A stretch of 64,000 nucleotides of DNA from Halorubrum hochsteinianum (GCF_023702125.1 NZ_CP098415.1:992001-1056000), one strand, 5' to 3'; positions 35,252-45,661 are shown, numbered from the stretch's first letter. The notes: generated by a model not told the origin, from the letters alone. Numbers and translations are program-made.

Positions 35252-38177
35252 CCGACTCCACCTCCAGTTCCGCGGCCTTGTTCAGGCCCGGCCCGGCGTG
35301 CTCCGAGAGGTTCGTCGGCGGCTCGCGCTCGCCGAGGAACCGCTCCTTCTCCTCGCTGGACTCGAACTCGGCGTCGACGACGCGGTCGACGATGCCGTCG
35401 ACGTCGATGCCGTCCTCCTCGCCCGAGGAGACCTTCACCGGCGAAGTGCCGTCCTCGCCGAACTCGAACTGGACGATCCGGCCCGAGGTGTCCCGGACCG
35501 TGCCGTCGTACTGCGCCTCCAGTTCGGAGAGCGCGTTGATGAGCCGGCGCTGGAGGTAGCCGGACTTGGAGGTCCGGACCGCCGTGTCGACGAGCCCCTC
35601 GCGGCCGCCCATCGCGTGGAAGAAGAACTCCTCGGGGGTGAGCCCGCCGCGGTAGGAGTTCTCCACGAAGCCGTGCGCCTCCGAGGAGAGGTCGTTCGGC
35701 CGGTAGTGCGAGAGCGTCCGGTCCTCGTAGCCGCGGTTGATCCGCTCGCCGCGGACCGCCTGCTGGCCGACGGAGCCGGCCATCTGCGTCAGGTTCAGCA
35801 TCGAGCCACGCGCGCCCGAGCGGGCCATCACGACCGCCGGGTTGTCGTCGCCGAAGTGCTGGTCCGCGATCTCACCCGCCGAGTCGCGGGCCTTCCCGAG
35901 CGTCTGCATGATCTTCATCTCCAGCGTCTCGTCGACGCCGCGGCCGGGGAGCGATTCCAGCTCGCCGGCCTCGTAGGTCGCGATCAGCTCCTGAACGCGG
36001 TCGTAAGCGCTCTCGATGGCGTCGTCGACCTGCTCTTCGGCCTCCGGCGGGATCGACTCGTCGTCGATCCCGATCGAGAACCCGAAGTTCATGATCGCGC
36101 GCATCGCCAGCGACGCGATCTCGTTGATGAACACGCGCGAGCGCGTCTCGCCGTACTCCTTCGTGAGCGTGTCGACGACCTCGCCGCCGAACGCGCCGAC
36201 CGCGTCCTCGTCGATGGTCCCCTCGATCAGCTGGCCGTCCTCGATGACGACGCTGTCGCCCGCCGAGGAGGTGAACGAGAGGTCCAGGTCGTCGGGGAGC
36301 AGCTCCGAGAACAGCGTCCGACCGGTCCAGAACTCGCGGCCGTCGTCGTCGACGCCGTCCGCCTCGGGCAGCTCGTCGACGCGGGTCGCGCGCAGCAGGT
36401 CCAGCGCCTGCGTCTCCGAGAACTCGGGGTTCGAATTGGTGAGCAGGTACGTGCCGGAGATGTGGTCCTGGATCGCGCCGATGATGTTCCCGCCGAAGCG
36501 GGGGCTCAGAATCTGTTCCTGTACGCGCATGAGGACGCGCGCCTCGGCGCGGGCCTCCTCGTTCTGGAGCGCGTGCATGTTCATCTCGTCGCCGTCGAAG
36601 TCGGCGTTGTACGGCGGACAGACGACGGTGTTGAGCCGGAACGTCTTGTACGGCATCACCACGACCTCGTGGGCCATGATGGACATCCGGTGCAGCGAGG
36701 GCTGCCGGTTGAAGATCACGATGTCGCCGTCCACGAGGTGGCGATTCACCTCCCAGTCCGGCTCGACCTTCTCGGCGAGCTCCTCGCAGTTCTTCTCGGT
36801 CACCTTCAGCCGGCGACCGTCGGGGCGGCGCACGTAGTTGGCTCCGGGGTGGGCCTCAGGCCCGTTCCGGACGTACTGGCGCGCCTCGTCGACGTTGCGT
36901 TCGGTGACGTTGAGCGTCTGGGTCATCTCCTTGGCGACCCGGTCCGGAACGCCGACCTCGTTCAGCGACAGCGTCGGGTCCGGCGAGATGACGGTCCGGG
37001 CGGAGAAGTTGACGCGCTTGCCGGACAGCGACCCGCGGAAGCGACCCTCCTTGCCCTTCAGCCGCTGGCTGAGGGTCTTGAGGGGACGGCCGGAGCGGTG
37101 TCGCGCCGGCGGGGTCCCGCTGATCTCGTTGTCGACGAACGTGGTGACGTGGTACTGGAGCAGCTCCCAGAGGTCCTCGATGATCAGCTGCGGGGCACCC
37201 GCCTCGCGGTTCTCCATGAACCGCTGGTTGATCCGGATGATGTCGACCAGCTTGTGCGTGAGGTCGTCCTCGGAGCGCTGGCCGTTGTCGAGCGTGATGG
37301 AGGGTCGCGTGGTGACCGGCGGCACCGGAAGGACCGTCAGGATCATCCACTCCGGGCGGGAGTGCTCGGAGTCGATGCCGAGGACTTCCAGGTCCTCGTC
37401 CGGGATGTCCTCGAACCAGTCGCGGATGTCCGAGGGCATCAGCTTGTTCATGTCCTCCTCCGTGAGGTCCACGTCGAGCGCCTTCTCGATGGCGCGGCGG
37501 TCCTCCTTGCGCGGGCGGAACTCGCCGGCCATGATGTCGTTGACCCGGTCGAGGGCGATGTCGGTCTTCTCGGCCAGCTCCTGCGGCGAGGTGCCCGGGT
37601 CGTCCTCCTCCTCGTCGGGCTGCATCGCGGCCGCGATGCGCTCGGAGTAGTCGCCCGAGAGCACGTCCTGGACCTCGTAGTAGGTCGTCGGCTTCTCGTG
37701 TTTGATGTCCGCCTGCGGCTCGCCGCAGAACGGACAGGTCGACGCCTTCCGGGCCTGCCGGACCGCCGCCTTCAGCACGTCGTGTTCGTCGTCGCCGAGC
37801 TCCTTCGCCCGCTCGTAGCGGTCCCGGAACTCGTCGCGCTGCGCGTCGTCCAGAGCCAGTCGGCCGCACTCCCGACACGTCGAGCGGAGCAGCCGGCGGA
37901 TGAGCTTCGTGAAGCCGACGTGGATGACCGGCGCGGCCAGCTCGATGTGGCCGAAGTGGCCGTTACAGGAGCCGGAGTGGGAGCCGCAGGTGCGGCACTC
38001 AAGTCCGGGGTCGATGACGCCCAGTCGCGGGTCCATCAGCCCCATGTCGATCGGATAGCCGTCGTCGTCGTACGTGTCGGCCGTGATCACCTTCGTCGCG
38101 GACATGTCCCGGTACGTCTCCGGGTCCATGAGTCCGAAGTCGATCCCGCCGAGCACTTTCGGTGTTTGCATTGACAT
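35244..38177 (-). CDS. rpoA1: RNA polymerase subunit A' (Rpo1N)
   Basis: 977 residues. Contains the catalytic magnesium loop [20 protein letters not shown], zinc sites near the N-terminus ([30 protein letters not shown] ... [13 protein letters not shown]), and [21 protein letters not shown] non-conserved acidic region (about 185-280, with [18 protein letters not shown]) is typical for haloarchaea. ATG 38177 directly follows the rpoB1 stop; the Met two codons on is an alternative. Confidence 0.97.
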   Translation of the reverse strand: MSMQTPKVLGGIDFGLMDPETYRDMSATKVITADTYDDDGYPIDMGLMDPRLGVIDPGLECRTCGSHSGSCNGHFGHIELAAPVIHVGFTKLIRRLLRSTCRECGRLALDDAQRDEFRDRYERAKELGDDEHDVLKAAVRQARKASTCPFCGEPQADIKHEKPTTYYEVQDVLSGDYSERIAAAMQPDEEEDDPGTSPQELAEKTDIALDRVNDIMAGEFRPRKEDRRAIEKALDVDLTEEDMNKLMPSDIRDWFEDIPDEDLEVLGIDSEHSRPEWMILTVLPVPPVTTRPSITLDNGQRSEDDLTHKLVDIIRINQRFMENREAGAPQLIIEDLWELLQYHVTTFVDNEISGTPPARHRSGRPLKTLSQRLKGKEGRFRGSLSGKRVNFSARTVISPDPTLSLNEVGVPDRVAKEMTQTLNVTERNVDEARQYVRNGPEAHPGANYVRRPDGRRLKVTEKNCEELAEKVEPDWEVNRHLVDGDIVIFNRQPSLHRMSIMAHEVVVMPYKTFRLNTVVCPPYNADFDGDEMNMHALQNEEARAEARVLMRVQEQILSPRFGGNIIGAIQDHISGTYLLTNSNPEFSETQALDLLRATRVDELPEADGVDDDGREFWTGRTLFSELLPDDLDLSFTSSAGDSVVIEDGQLIEGTIDEDAVGAFGGEVVDTLTKEYGETRSRVFINEIASLAMRAIMNFGFSIGIDDESIPPEAEEQVDDAIESAYDRVQELIATYEAGELESLPGRGVDETLEMKIMQTLGKARDSAGEIADQHFGDDNPAVVMARSGARGSMLNLTQMAGSVGQQAVRGERINRGYEDRTLSHYRPNDLSSEAHGFVENSYRGGLTPEEFFFHAMGGREGLVDTAVRTSKSGYLQRRLINALSELEAQYDGTVRDTSGRIVQFEFGEDGTSPVKVSSGEEDGIDVDGIVDRVVDAEFESSEEKERFLGEREPPTNLSEHAGPGLNKAAELEVESDD

Positions 38178-40007
38178 CTAAATCGCGTCCTCCAGTTCGA
38201 GTTTCGGTCGGATTCCCAGGGCGATCATCTCGTCGAGCAGCAGCTTGAACGCGTAGCTGACCTCCAGCTCGTGGATGTCGTCCTCGTCGCCAGTCACCGG
38301 GTCGTACACGCGGCGCTGCTCGCGGTCCTCGACGGCGACGAGCCCCGTCTCCGCGGAGACGTGGACCGTCTCGGCGTCCGAGGACTCCAGCAGCCGCTCG
38401 TTGAGGACCATCGACGCGCCGTGGCCGATGATCGTGTCGCGCTCCATCTCCCCGACGCGCAGCCCGCCCTCGCGGGCGCGCCCCTCGGTCGGCTGGCGCG
38501 TGAGCACCTGGACCGGACCGCGCGAGCGGGCGTGGAGCTTGTTCGACACCATGTGGTACAGCTTGTGGTAGAAGATCGTCCCGACGAAGATCTCGGCATC
38601 GATCTTCTCGCCGGTGACGCCGGAGTACATGACCTCCTTGCCGGAGGACTTGAACCCGTGATCCTCCAGTCCGTCACGGAGCTCCTCCTCGTCTTCGCCC
38701 TGGAACGGGGTCCCGTCGACCCGCGAGCCGCGCAGGGAGCCGACCTTCCCGCCGAGCATCTCCAGCACGTGGCCGACCGTCATCCGCGACGGCAGCGCGT
38801 GCGGGTTCATCACGAGGTCGGGGACGACCCCCTCCTCGGTGAAGGGCATGTCCTCTTGGGGCGCGAGGTGGCCCACGACGCCCTTCTGTCCGTGCCGGGA
38901 CGCGAACTTGTCGCCCAGTTCGGGGACGCGCTGGTCGCGCACCTTCACTTTCGAGAGCTTGGAGCCGTCCTCGCCCTCCATCAGCGTCACCGTGTCGACG
39001 ACGCCCGATTCGCCCGAGCGCATCGTCACCGAGGTCTCCCGGCGCTTCTGCGGGGAGAGCCCGCCCATGTCGTCGGGCTCTTCGAGGAAGCGCGGCGGGC
39101 TGGTCTTGCCGAGCAGGACCGACGACTCGTCGACCTTCGTCTCGGGGTTGACGAGCCCGTCCTCGTCGAGGTGGGTGTACGCGTCCTCGCCGCGAGCGCC
39201 GCGCACGTCCTGGTCGGGGATCTCGAATCGGTCCTCCTGTCCGCCGGGGTACCGGCGCTCCTCGCCCTCGTAGGTCCGGAAGAAGTGCGAGCGGGTGAGC
39301 GCGCGGTCGACGGAGCCCTGGTTCATCACCAGCGCGTCCTCGATGTTGAAGCCCTCGTAGGACATCACGGCGACGACGAAGTTCTGCGCCGCCGGCCGCT
39401 TGTCGAAGCTGATCTGGTCGGAGGTCTGCGTCTTCACCATCGCCAACTGCGGGTAGTGGAGGAGGTGCTGACGCGTGTCCGGCCGGATCCGGTAGTTCGC
39501 CGAGGGGAGTCCGAGCGACTGCTTCATCATCCCCGCGCCCATCGTAATGCGGGGAGAGGCGTTGTGCTCGGGGTACGGGATCATCCCCGCGCCGATGCCG
39601 AACACGAGCTGCGGGTCGATCTCGAGGTGCGTGTGGTCCTCGGTCACGTCCTCCTCGTCGACGGCGACGAGGATGTCCTCCTCCTCCTCGGCGTCGATGA
39701 ACTCGACGTAGCCGCGCTCGACGAGGTCCTCGAACTCGACGTCCCCGCGTTCGAGCGCCTCGATCTCCTCGTCGCCGAGGAGCGGTTCACCGTTCTCGAC
39801 GACGATGAGCGGGCGTCGCGCCCGCCCCGCGTCGGCGTTGACGATGACCTCTCGGGTCCGGTCTTTCACCGAGACGTTCACCATCTCGCTCACGTCGCCG
39901 CGGCGGCGCGCCTCTCGGATCTGTTCGGCGAGCTCGTCCGGGTTCTCGTGGGTGCCCACGAGGCTCCCGTTGACGTACACCTTCGCTTCGCGTTCTGCTT
40001 GTGCCAT
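38178..40007 (-). CDS. rpoB1: RNA polymerase subunit B' (Rpo2C)
   Basis: 609 residues, the C-terminal part of the second largest subunit (hybrid-binding and clamp domains). Motifs are [60 protein letters not shown] and [22 protein letters not shown] 40007 ([16 protein letters not shown]) lies one base past the rpoB2 stop. The B''/B' split is the usual haloarchaeal and methanogen arrangement. Confidence 0.97.
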   Translation of the reverse strand: MAQAEREAKVYVNGSLVGTHENPDELAEQIREARRRGDVSEMVNVSVKDRTREVIVNADAGRARRPLIVVENGEPLLGDEEIEALERGDVEFEDLVERGYVEFIDAEEEEDILVAVDEEDVTEDHTHLEIDPQLVFGIGAGMIPYPEHNASPRITMGAGMMKQSLGLPSANYRIRPDTRQHLLHYPQLAMVKTQTSDQISFDKRPAAQNFVVAVMSYEGFNIEDALVMNQGSVDRALTRSHFFRTYEGEERRYPGGQEDRFEIPDQDVRGARGEDAYTHLDEDGLVNPETKVDESSVLLGKTSPPRFLEEPDDMGGLSPQKRRETSVTMRSGESGVVDTVTLMEGEDGSKLSKVKVRDQRVPELGDKFASRHGQKGVVGHLAPQEDMPFTEEGVVPDLVMNPHALPSRMTVGHVLEMLGGKVGSLRGSRVDGTPFQGEDEEELRDGLEDHGFKSSGKEVMYSGVTGEKIDAEIFVGTIFYHKLYHMVSNKLHARSRGPVQVLTRQPTEGRAREGGLRVGEMERDTIIGHGASMVLNERLLESSDAETVHVSAETGLVAVEDREQRRVYDPVTGDEDDIHELEVSYAFKLLLDEMIALGIRPKLELEDAI

Positions 40008-40008
40008 G

Positions 40009-41574
40009 TTAGTCGTCCGCCGTCTGTCGTTCGACGCCCTCGATGCCGGGGATCCCCTCGACACCCATCGACGCCAGTTCTCGTTTGAGTCCCTGTTCGT
40101 CCTCGACGGTCTGGGAGAGCTCCATCGCCTGCGCGAAGTTCTTCACCAGCCCGCAGTTCGGTCCCTCCGGGGTCTCGGAGGGGCAGATGCGACCCCACTG
40201 GGTCGCGTGGAGGTCCCGCGCCTCGAAGTGCGGCTGCGACCGCGACAGCGGCGACCGGAGCCGCCGGAGGTGCGAGAGCACGCCCATGTAGTCCGTCCGG
40301 TCGACGAGCTGCGAGACGCCCGAGCGTCCGCCGACCCAGTTCCCCGTCGCGATCGGGTGTTCGAGCCGCTCGGTCAGCACGTCCGAGCGGACAACCGTGT
40401 TGACGGTGAGCTGCCGGTTCCGCATGTTCGCGCGTTCGAGCTGGTACTTCACGTCGCGCGCCAGCTTGTTGAGTGCGGTGCGGAACAGGTCGCGCATCAG
40501 GTCGCCCGAGACCTTCAGGCGCTTGTTCGCGTAGTGGTCCTTGTCGTCGGCCTCGCGGCGGTCCAAGGCGAGCTCGAAGCACGCCTCGGCCATGCGGCAG
40601 AGGTAGTACGCCTTGTTGATCCGCACGTCCTCCTCCTCGACGCCCTCCTCGTGGAGGTGCGGGAGGAGGTAGCGGTCGATGACGTAGTTCGCCCGCTTGA
40701 GCTGGTAGTTCTTCCCCTGTCCGGAGGCGACGCGCTCGCCGAGGGTCTCGATGGCCTCCTCGGTCGTCTGGACCGAGGCCTCCTCTAAGTTCTCCAGCAT
40801 GAACTTCACGATCTCGGGGTCGTCCGAGACGCGGTGGACGATCTCCTCGTCCGACTCCAGTCCGAGCGCGCGGACGAGCGTCACGAAGTCGATCGAGCCC
40901 GAGACGGACGGGAACGACACTTCGAGCAGCCCCTCGCGGTTGCGCTCACAGAGCACCAGCGCGCGGTAGCCGCGGCGCTGAGAGAACGTCTTCGCGACCT
41001 GGATCTCGTCGCCGTACTTCGAGTCGTACTCGGCGAGGATCTTGTTCGGCGCGAGGTCCTCCGAGGTCATCAGCACGCGCTCGGAGCCGTTGACGATGAA
41101 GTAGCCGCCGGGGTCGACGGGGTCCTCGCCGATGTCGATGAGCTCCTCGTCGGAGAAGCCCGCCATGTTACACTTGTTCGAGCCGACCATGATCGGCATC
41201 CGACCGACCTTGGTCTCGGTCGTGTCGACGACCTGTTCCGGCTCGTCCTCGCCGCCGCGCACGATGGACATCTCCATGAACACGGGCGCGGAGTAGGTGA
41301 TGTTCCGCAGGCGGGCCTCCTGCGGGTAGAGCAGCTCCTCGGAGCCGTCGGCCTCGCGGACGCGCGGCGTGACCATCCGGACGTCGCCGAGCTCGACGTA
41401 CACCGGCTCCTGCCCCTCCTTGTCGCCGATGTCCGTCTCGATCGTCTCCTTCTCGTCGACGACCTCCTGCATGCCGCGGTCCAGGAAGTTGTTGAACGAG
41501 CGGAAGTGGTGTTCGGCGAGCCGTTCGTCTGAGAAGTATTCGCGTGAAACCACGCGTCGGTCTTGCCTATTCAT
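40009..41574 (-). CDS. rpoB2: RNA polymerase subunit B'' (Rpo2N)
   Basis: 521 residues, the N-terminal half of the B subunit (protrusion, lobe, fork). Motifs are [60 protein letters not shown] and the end [20 protein letters not shown] then [13 protein letters not shown] 41574 overlaps rpoH by ATGA. The subunit boundary falls just after the fork loop, as expected. Confidence 0.97.
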   Translation of the reverse strand: MNRQDRRVVSREYFSDERLAEHHFRSFNNFLDRGMQEVVDEKETIETDIGDKEGQEPVYVELGDVRMVTPRVREADGSEELLYPQEARLRNITYSAPVFMEMSIVRGGEDEPEQVVDTTETKVGRMPIMVGSNKCNMAGFSDEELIDIGEDPVDPGGYFIVNGSERVLMTSEDLAPNKILAEYDSKYGDEIQVAKTFSQRRGYRALVLCERNREGLLEVSFPSVSGSIDFVTLVRALGLESDEEIVHRVSDDPEIVKFMLENLEEASVQTTEEAIETLGERVASGQGKNYQLKRANYVIDRYLLPHLHEEGVEEEDVRINKAYYLCRMAEACFELALDRREADDKDHYANKRLKVSGDLMRDLFRTALNKLARDVKYQLERANMRNRQLTVNTVVRSDVLTERLEHPIATGNWVGGRSGVSQLVDRTDYMGVLSHLRRLRSPLSRSQPHFEARDLHATQWGRICPSETPEGPNCGLVKNFAQAMELSQTVEDEQGLKRELASMGVEGIPGIEGVERQTADD

Positions 41575-41801
41575 GAGACGACCAGTCGGTACACGACCGC
41601 CTCGTCGGTCGTGCGGGAGTTTCGAACGATTTTCACCACGTCGCCGACCTCGGCCTCGTCGGGGAGCGCGGGATCCGTGCGTTTGATCTTCGGTAAGTCA
41701 GTCTTCTTCACGTCGTACTCCGCCAGGACCTCCTCGACGTCCTCGGGGTCGTCGAGAAGCACGTGGTCCGGGACGAGTTCGTGTTGGCTTACGTCTACCA
41801 T
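41571..41801 (-). CDS. rpoH: RNA polymerase subunit H (Rpo5)
   Basis: 76 residues. First gene of the operon. The conserved [20 protein letters not shown] and [20 protein letters not shown] then [20 protein letters not shown] are diagnostic; it corresponds to the C-terminal domain of eukaryotic Rpb5. The 5' side (41802-41880) reads leftward as GTCTTATGCC (TATA-like, about 41865) roughly 40-65 nt before the ATG, so a short 5' untranslated region is expected. Confidence 0.97.
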   Translation of the reverse strand: MVDVSQHELVPDHVLLDDPEDVEEVLAEYDVKKTDLPKIKRTDPALPDEAEVGDVVKIVRNSRTTDEAVVYRLVVS

Positions 41802-42068
41802 GGGTGCTGGTGGTGGGGAGAAGCTATCACGAGATACTACAGATACATACTCACGCCAGCGGCATAAGACTTACCAAGCGCCGCTGCGCGCCGCTCACGG
41901 GTCCGGGGCGTTCGACACTCCCACGCACGTGAGGTTCCCACAAAAGGATATCGGACGAAACCCCTCGTTGTCGCCGTCCGCGATCCGAGAGTTCCTGTCA
42001 CTGACCCCCACCCTCGTCGGGGATGACAAGCCTTATTTGCCAGACAGGGGTACGAACTGATGCGACAA
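41802..42068. promoter_or_regulatory. Divergent promoter region: rpo operon (left) and tRNA-Asp (right)
   Basis: Leftward TATA-like GTCTTATGCC near 41865 for rpoH. Rightward GCCTTATTTGCC near 42031-42042 sits about 30 nt before the first tRNA-Asp. Nothing else was recognised in the GC-rich middle. Confidence 0.5.
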
Positions 42069-42141
42069 GCCCGGATGGTGTAGTGGCCCATCATACGACC
42101 CTGTCACGGTCGTGACGCGGGTTCAAATCCCGCTCCGGGCG
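42069..42141 (+). tRNA. tRNA-Asp (GTC)
   Basis: 73-nt cloverleaf. The acceptor GCCCGGA (42069-42075) pairs with TCCGGGC (42134-42140), with discriminator G. The anticodon arm CGACC-CTGTCAC-GGTCG gives GTC. The T arm is GCGGGTTCAAATCCCGC. CCA is not encoded. It is followed by a CCCCGTTTCGGGG hairpin before the second, identical gene. Confidence 0.97.
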
Positions 42142-42170
42142 TCCCCCGTTTCGGGGCGCTGTCGCTGTTT

Positions 42171-42243
42171 GCCCGGATGGTGTAGTGGCCCATCATACGA
42201 CCCTGTCACGGTCGTGACGCGGGTTCAAATCCCGCTCCGGGCG
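42171..42243 (+). tRNA. tRNA-Asp (GTC), second identical copy
   Basis: Same 73-nt sequence as the gene at 42069 and the same GTC anticodon. It lies 29 nt downstream, so both are probably cut from one transcript. Its 3' end is the template for the tail copies at 42365 and 42570. Confidence 0.97.
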
Positions 42244-42249
42244 TTTCTT

Positions 42250-42304
42250 GTCGACGCCGACGACGAGCGAGGAGCGATAGCGACGAGCGAGTTCCGGCGT
42301 CGAC
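42250..42304 (+). repeat. Spacer hairpin directly after tRNA-Asp
   Basis: GTCGACGCCG (42250-42259) pairs with CGGCGTCGAC (42295-42304) around a GAGCGA-rich loop. The left arm with the preceding tRNA tail recurs at 42591-42619, so about 49 bp (42222-42270) is directly repeated at 42570-42619. Confidence 0.7.
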
Positions 42305-42316
42305 GAACCCAGATGA

Positions 42317-42386
42317 GGGATTTGAACCAGAGAGTGAAGCGAGCGTAGCGAGCGAAACGATTGAGGTTCAAATCCCGCTCCGGGCG
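42317..42386 (+). repeat. tRNA-Asp tail palindrome 1
   Basis: GGGATTTGAACC (42317-42328) is the inverse complement of GGTTCAAATCCC (42365-42376). The latter continues as GCTCCGGGCG to 42386, an exact copy of the last 22 nt of tRNA-Asp. The loop is built of gagcg/gaagc words. It cannot be a tRNA, since no 5' half is present. A further hairpin lies at 42394-42452 (GTTCCG..CGACCGG / CCGGTCG..CGGAAC). Confidence 0.75.
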
Positions 42387-42463
42387 TTCGTTCTCGTTCC
42401 GACCGACCGGCGAGCGGTGAGCATCGCGAACCGCGAGTCCGGTCGAAACGGAACCACGCCGAA

Positions 42464-42591
42464 GGGATTTGAATCTGAGGACGAGCGAACGGTGCGAGGC
42501 GCGAGCGAAGCGAGCGCCTCGAAAAGCGAGCGGCGAAGCCGCAAGCCGTGAGCGAGCACGTCCGATTCAGGTTCAAATCCCGCTCCGGGCG
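42464..42591 (+). repeat. tRNA-Asp tail palindrome 2
   Basis: GGGATTTGAATCTGA (42464-42478) pairs with TCAGGTTCAAATCCC (42567-42581) with one mismatch, and GGACG/CGTCC extends the stem. The right arm again runs to the end of the tRNA-Asp tail (42591). The 90-nt interior folds into further hairpins (CGAGGCGC/GCGCCTCG, GCGGC/GCCGC). The spacer sequence after 42591 repeats that after the true tRNA. Confidence 0.75.
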
Positions 42592-42656
42592 TTTCTTGTC
42601 GACGCCGACGACGAGCGAAGAGCGACGGCGACGAGCGGCGATCTGCCGACTCCGAG

Positions 42657-43661
42657 CTACAGGTCCAGTTCCGACCGGAGGTCGTCGACGAGCGCCTCCG
42701 TCTTCTCGTCCGGTTCCTCGTCGGTGTCGACGGGGGTCCGTCCGTCGTACGTCTCGTGGACCATCGAGACGCCCTCGGCGAGCGTGTCGAGTCCGTATCC
42801 GCCTTCGAGGACGTACGCGTCGGCCGCGTCGGCGTCGCTCGCGAGCGTCCGGATCCGGTCGGTCAACAGGGCGTACCCCTCGGAGGAGACGCGCATCCGC
42901 GAGATGGGGTCGTGCCGGTGCGCGTCGAAGCCCGCGGAGACGAGCACCAGATCGGGGTCGAACCGGTCGACGGCCGGGGCGACGGCCTCGTCGACCGCGT
43001 ACAGGTAGTCGGCGTCGCCCGCGCCGGCCGCCAGCGGGAGGTTCGCCGTCGTCCCCTCACCCTCGCCCTCGCCGGTCTCGTCGAGCGCGCCCGTGTCCGG
43101 GTAGAGGCCGTCCTCGTGGATCGAGGCGTAGAACACGTCGCCGCGGTCGTAGAAGATGTCCTGCGTGCCGTTCCCGTGGTGGACATCCCAGTCGAAGATC
43201 GCGACGCGGTCGGCGAGGTCCTCGTCGAGGACGGTCTGGGCCGCGACCGCGGCGTTGTTGAAGAAACAGAAGCCCATCGCGTCGCCGGTGACCGCGTGAT
43301 GGCCCGGGGGGCGACCGATCGCGAACGGCGTCTGCCGTCCGCTCGCCCCGTCTATCGCCTCGCGGGCCGCCCACTGCGCGAGCCCGGCGGAGGTGAGCGC
43401 GGCGTCCCACGTGCCCTCGCTGGCGACGGTGTCGGGGTCCCAGCTCCCGCCGCCGTCGGCCACGAACGACTCCAGTTCGTCGACGTAGCCGGCGTCGTGA
43501 ACGGCCGTGACCGCCGCCTTCTCGGCCGGGTCCGCCTCGACGTACTCGACGCCGTGTCGCTTCGTGAGCCCGCGGCGGATCGCGCGGAGTCGGTCCGGAT
43601 TCTCCGGGTGCCGCTCGCCGGTGTCGTGTTCGAGACACCGCTCGCTGTAGCCGAACCGCAT
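42657..43661 (-). CDS. Histone deacetylase-family protein
   Basis: 334-residue zinc amidohydrolase of the arginase/HDAC fold. Active-site parts are visible: GRPPGHHAVTGDAMGFCFFN (His-His pair), FDWDVHHGNGTQDIFY (Asp and His zinc ligands), SAGFDAHRHDP (second Asp) and LEGGYGLDTLAEGV. The ATG directly follows the stop of the histone gene (TAGATG), so the two are one operon. Class members include acetyl-lysine, acetoin and acetylpolyamine deacetylases. The histone link makes protein deacetylation attractive but unproven. Confidence 0.92.
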   Translation of the reverse strand: MRFGYSERCLEHDTGERHPENPDRLRAIRRGLTKRHGVEYVEADPAEKAAVTAVHDAGYVDELESFVADGGGSWDPDTVASEGTWDAALTSAGLAQWAAREAIDGASGRQTPFAIGRPPGHHAVTGDAMGFCFFNNAAVAAQTVLDEDLADRVAIFDWDVHHGNGTQDIFYDRGDVFYASIHEDGLYPDTGALDETGEGEGEGTTANLPLAAGAGDADYLYAVDEAVAPAVDRFDPDLVLVSAGFDAHRHDPISRMRVSSEGYALLTDRIRTLASDADAADAYVLEGGYGLDTLAEGVSMVHETYDGRTPVDTDEEPDEKTEALVDDLRSELDL

Positions 43662-44093
43662 CTACTCGAACAGCGCGAAGTACGTCTCGATGTCCTCGGC
43701 CTGTACCGTCCGTCGGTCCGCGTGGCGGGCCAGCGTCGCCGCCGCGCTCGCGACGTTGTTCGCGTAGTCCTCTAGGATGTCGGCCAGCGCGATCCGCGCG
43801 TCGACGCCGACGCGATAGCGGTCGTCGATCCGGAGTCGAGCGATCCGATCGATGGGGGCGACCGGCAGCGTGAGGTCCTCGCGGCTGACGACCTGCTCGA
43901 CGCCGAAGTCCGCCGCCATCAGCGTTTTCCGACCGTCCGCGGTCGCGCGCTCGGCCGCGTCGACGGCCAGTTCCGCGCCGTGCGTCTGGATCCGCCGGGC
44001 CAGCTCCTCGGCGGCGTCCGCGCTGACGCGGAGTTCCCCCGCGTTCCGCCGGATTATGCCGTCGACCGGCGCGAACGGCAACTCGACACTCAT
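43662..44093 (-). CDS. hstA: Archaeal histone, two fused histone folds
   Basis: 143 residues. Fold 1: PFAPVDGIIRRNAGELRVSA, AAEELARRIQTHGAEL, TLMAADFGVEQVV. Fold 2: PVAPIDRIARLRIDDRYRVG, ALADILEDYANNVASAAATL, TVQAEDIETYFALFE. Each repeats the P-[FV]-APVD/APID start and the closing Lys/Val-x-AxD helix. The fused form makes a pseudo-dimer in one chain. It is acidic in places where other histones are basic, as in other haloarchaea. ATG 44093 is chosen because residues before it are not histone-like. It is followed at once by the HDAC-like gene. Confidence 0.92.
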   Translation of the reverse strand: MSVELPFAPVDGIIRRNAGELRVSADAAEELARRIQTHGAELAVDAAERATADGRKTLMAADFGVEQVVSREDLTLPVAPIDRIARLRIDDRYRVGVDARIALADILEDYANNVASAAATLARHADRRTVQAEDIETYFALFE

Positions 44094-44167
44094 ACACACA
44101 GACGCGTCCGTGTGTCGTATAACGCTTTCCGTTAGCCGCATCCCCGCCGGATCCCGGGCCGGCGGCG

Positions 44168-45661
44168 TCAGAAGACCTCGTCCGCGTCGATGGTGCCGTC
44201 GCGCTCGGGACCGCGGACCGTTATCTCCTCGCCGAGCCGGAGGCTCGCGTCGGTGTCGACGGTCTTCGTCTGGGTCCCGTCGTCGAGCACGACGGGGTCT
44301 CCCGTCTGGACCACCGTCCCGGTGAACTCGACGTCCGCGGCCGACCGGTCGGTCGTCGCGGCCGCAGCGCCGCCGCTCGCGCCGCTCCCGTCGTCGCCGG
44401 ACTCGCCGGCGACTGCCTCGGCGGCCGCTTTCTGTCCGTCCTCGGCGAAGGCACCGAGCCCGGTCTCGTCCGCGCCGCGACCGTCACCGCCGGCACCGTC
44501 CCCGCCGGCACCGGCCCCCGCCGTCCCGCCTGCGGTGCCGGCGGCCGCCTCGCTCTCGCCGTCGAGGACGGAGACGGTCGAGCGCCAGTTCGCGGACGCC
44601 TCCAGGTCGTCCTGCCAGCCGTCCTGAATCTCGACGTCGGTGAAGACGACGCGATCGGCCAGATCGATGTCGCGGTCGGCCTTGTCGCCCCACAGCGCGA
44701 CGCGGATCTCCCCCGTCTCGTCTTTGATCCGGACGTTGCGGACCTGCCCCTCGCTGCCGTCGTCGCGGTCGAACGTCCGCTTCGGGTCCGTCTCAATGAC
44801 GCCGCCGGCGATGTCGACCGTCTGGTCGATCTCGAGGTCGGCGATGTCGGTCGTCTCCGGGACGTATTCGACGTCCTCGTCGACGCGCTCGACCGTGCCG
44901 CGGTCGCCGACGTGAAGCTCCAAGTCGCCGTCGCGCTCGCGGACGTATCCGTCGCCGACCTCGACGACCTCGCCCGCCTCGAACTCCTCGGCGAGGTCGG
45001 CCTTGCCGTCCCACAGCGTGACGCGGACGCGACCCGTCTCGTCGCCGACGGTGAGGTTGGCGACCCGGCCCTCGCTGCCGTCGTCGCGGTCGAACGTCCG
45101 GATCGAGTCGGTGTCGAGCACCTGTCCGACAAGGTCGACGTCGGACGCGCCGAGCGTGAGGTCCTCGACCTGGTACGTGTCGAGCACCTGTACGTCGACC
45201 TCGGCGTCTTCGTCGGGTTCGACCTTGTCGGCGCTCACCTCGAGGCCGCTGTATCCCTCTTTCGGGCGACCCATCACCCTGAGGACCTGTCCGACTTCCA
45301 GTTCCTCCTCCGCAGCCGCGGCCATGTCGTCCCACAGCGCGACCCGGACGGAGCCGGAGGCGTCCGCCACGTCGACGTTACAGACGCGGCCCTCCTCGGC
45401 CTCCTCGTCGTCGCGCTCGAACGTCCGGACCTCGCCGATGGCGGTCACCTTCCCGAGGAACTTCACCTCGTTCATCCCCGGTTCGATGTCGGCGATGGTG
45501 TCGGCCTCCTCGTCGCGCAGCTCGTGCGCGATGAGCATCGCGGCGGTCTCCTCGTCCGCCAGCCCGCCCATCTGCTCGACTTTGTCCTCGACCGCGGCCT
45601 CGAACTCCTCGAACTCGACGTCGGTGTCGAGGTCCTCGTACACCTCCTCTATGGCTCCCAT
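44168..45661 (-). CDS. rpa2: Replication protein A homologue Rpa2 (four OB folds)
   Basis: 497 residues. An N-terminal helical part (GAIEEVYEDLDTDVEFEEFE) is followed by three clear tandem OB folds. Each carries a variant of the same core: RTFERDDEEAEEGRVCNVDV, RTFDRDDGSEGRVANLTVGD and RTFDRDDGSEGQVRNVRIKD. A Gly/Ala-rich linker (about 395-445) leads to a smaller fourth OB-like end (EFTGTVVQTGDPVVLDDGTQ). It is the essential single-strand-binding type in Haloferax (family knowledge). Start ATG 45661. The histone gene follows 74 bp after its stop. Confidence 0.93.
   Translation of the reverse strand: MGAIEEVYEDLDTDVEFEEFEAAVEDKVEQMGGLADEETAAMLIAHELRDEEADTIADIEPGMNEVKFLGKVTAIGEVRTFERDDEEAEEGRVCNVDVADASGSVRVALWDDMAAAAEEELEVGQVLRVMGRPKEGYSGLEVSADKVEPDEDAEVDVQVLDTYQVEDLTLGASDVDLVGQVLDTDSIRTFDRDDGSEGRVANLTVGDETGRVRVTLWDGKADLAEEFEAGEVVEVGDGYVRERDGDLELHVGDRGTVERVDEDVEYVPETTDIADLEIDQTVDIAGGVIETDPKRTFDRDDGSEGQVRNVRIKDETGEIRVALWGDKADRDIDLADRVVFTDVEIQDGWQDDLEASANWRSTVSVLDGESEAAAGTAGGTAGAGAGGDGAGGDGRGADETGLGAFAEDGQKAAAEAVAGESGDDGSGASGGAAAATTDRSAADVEFTGTVVQTGDPVVLDDGTQTKTVDTDASLRLGEEITVRGPERDGTIDADEVF

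Noticed and set aside
35103-38174. 1023-codon open frame on the plus strand opposite rpoA1
   Set aside because: High-GC shadow: the minus strand carries an unmistakable RNA polymerase A' with all motifs, and the antisense translation is Arg/Val/Asp-rich with no domain.
42365-42591. Extra tRNA-Asp genes
   Set aside because: Only the last 22 nt of the tRNA are present at 42365 and 42570; there is no D arm, anticodon arm or 5' acceptor strand.
42222-42619. Classical integration site (attL/attR) of a mobile element
   Set aside because: The ~350 bp between direct tail copies hold no integrase or gene, and the tails occur in inverted pairs, which simple site-specific integration does not produce. 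It cannot be wholly excluded as a remnant.
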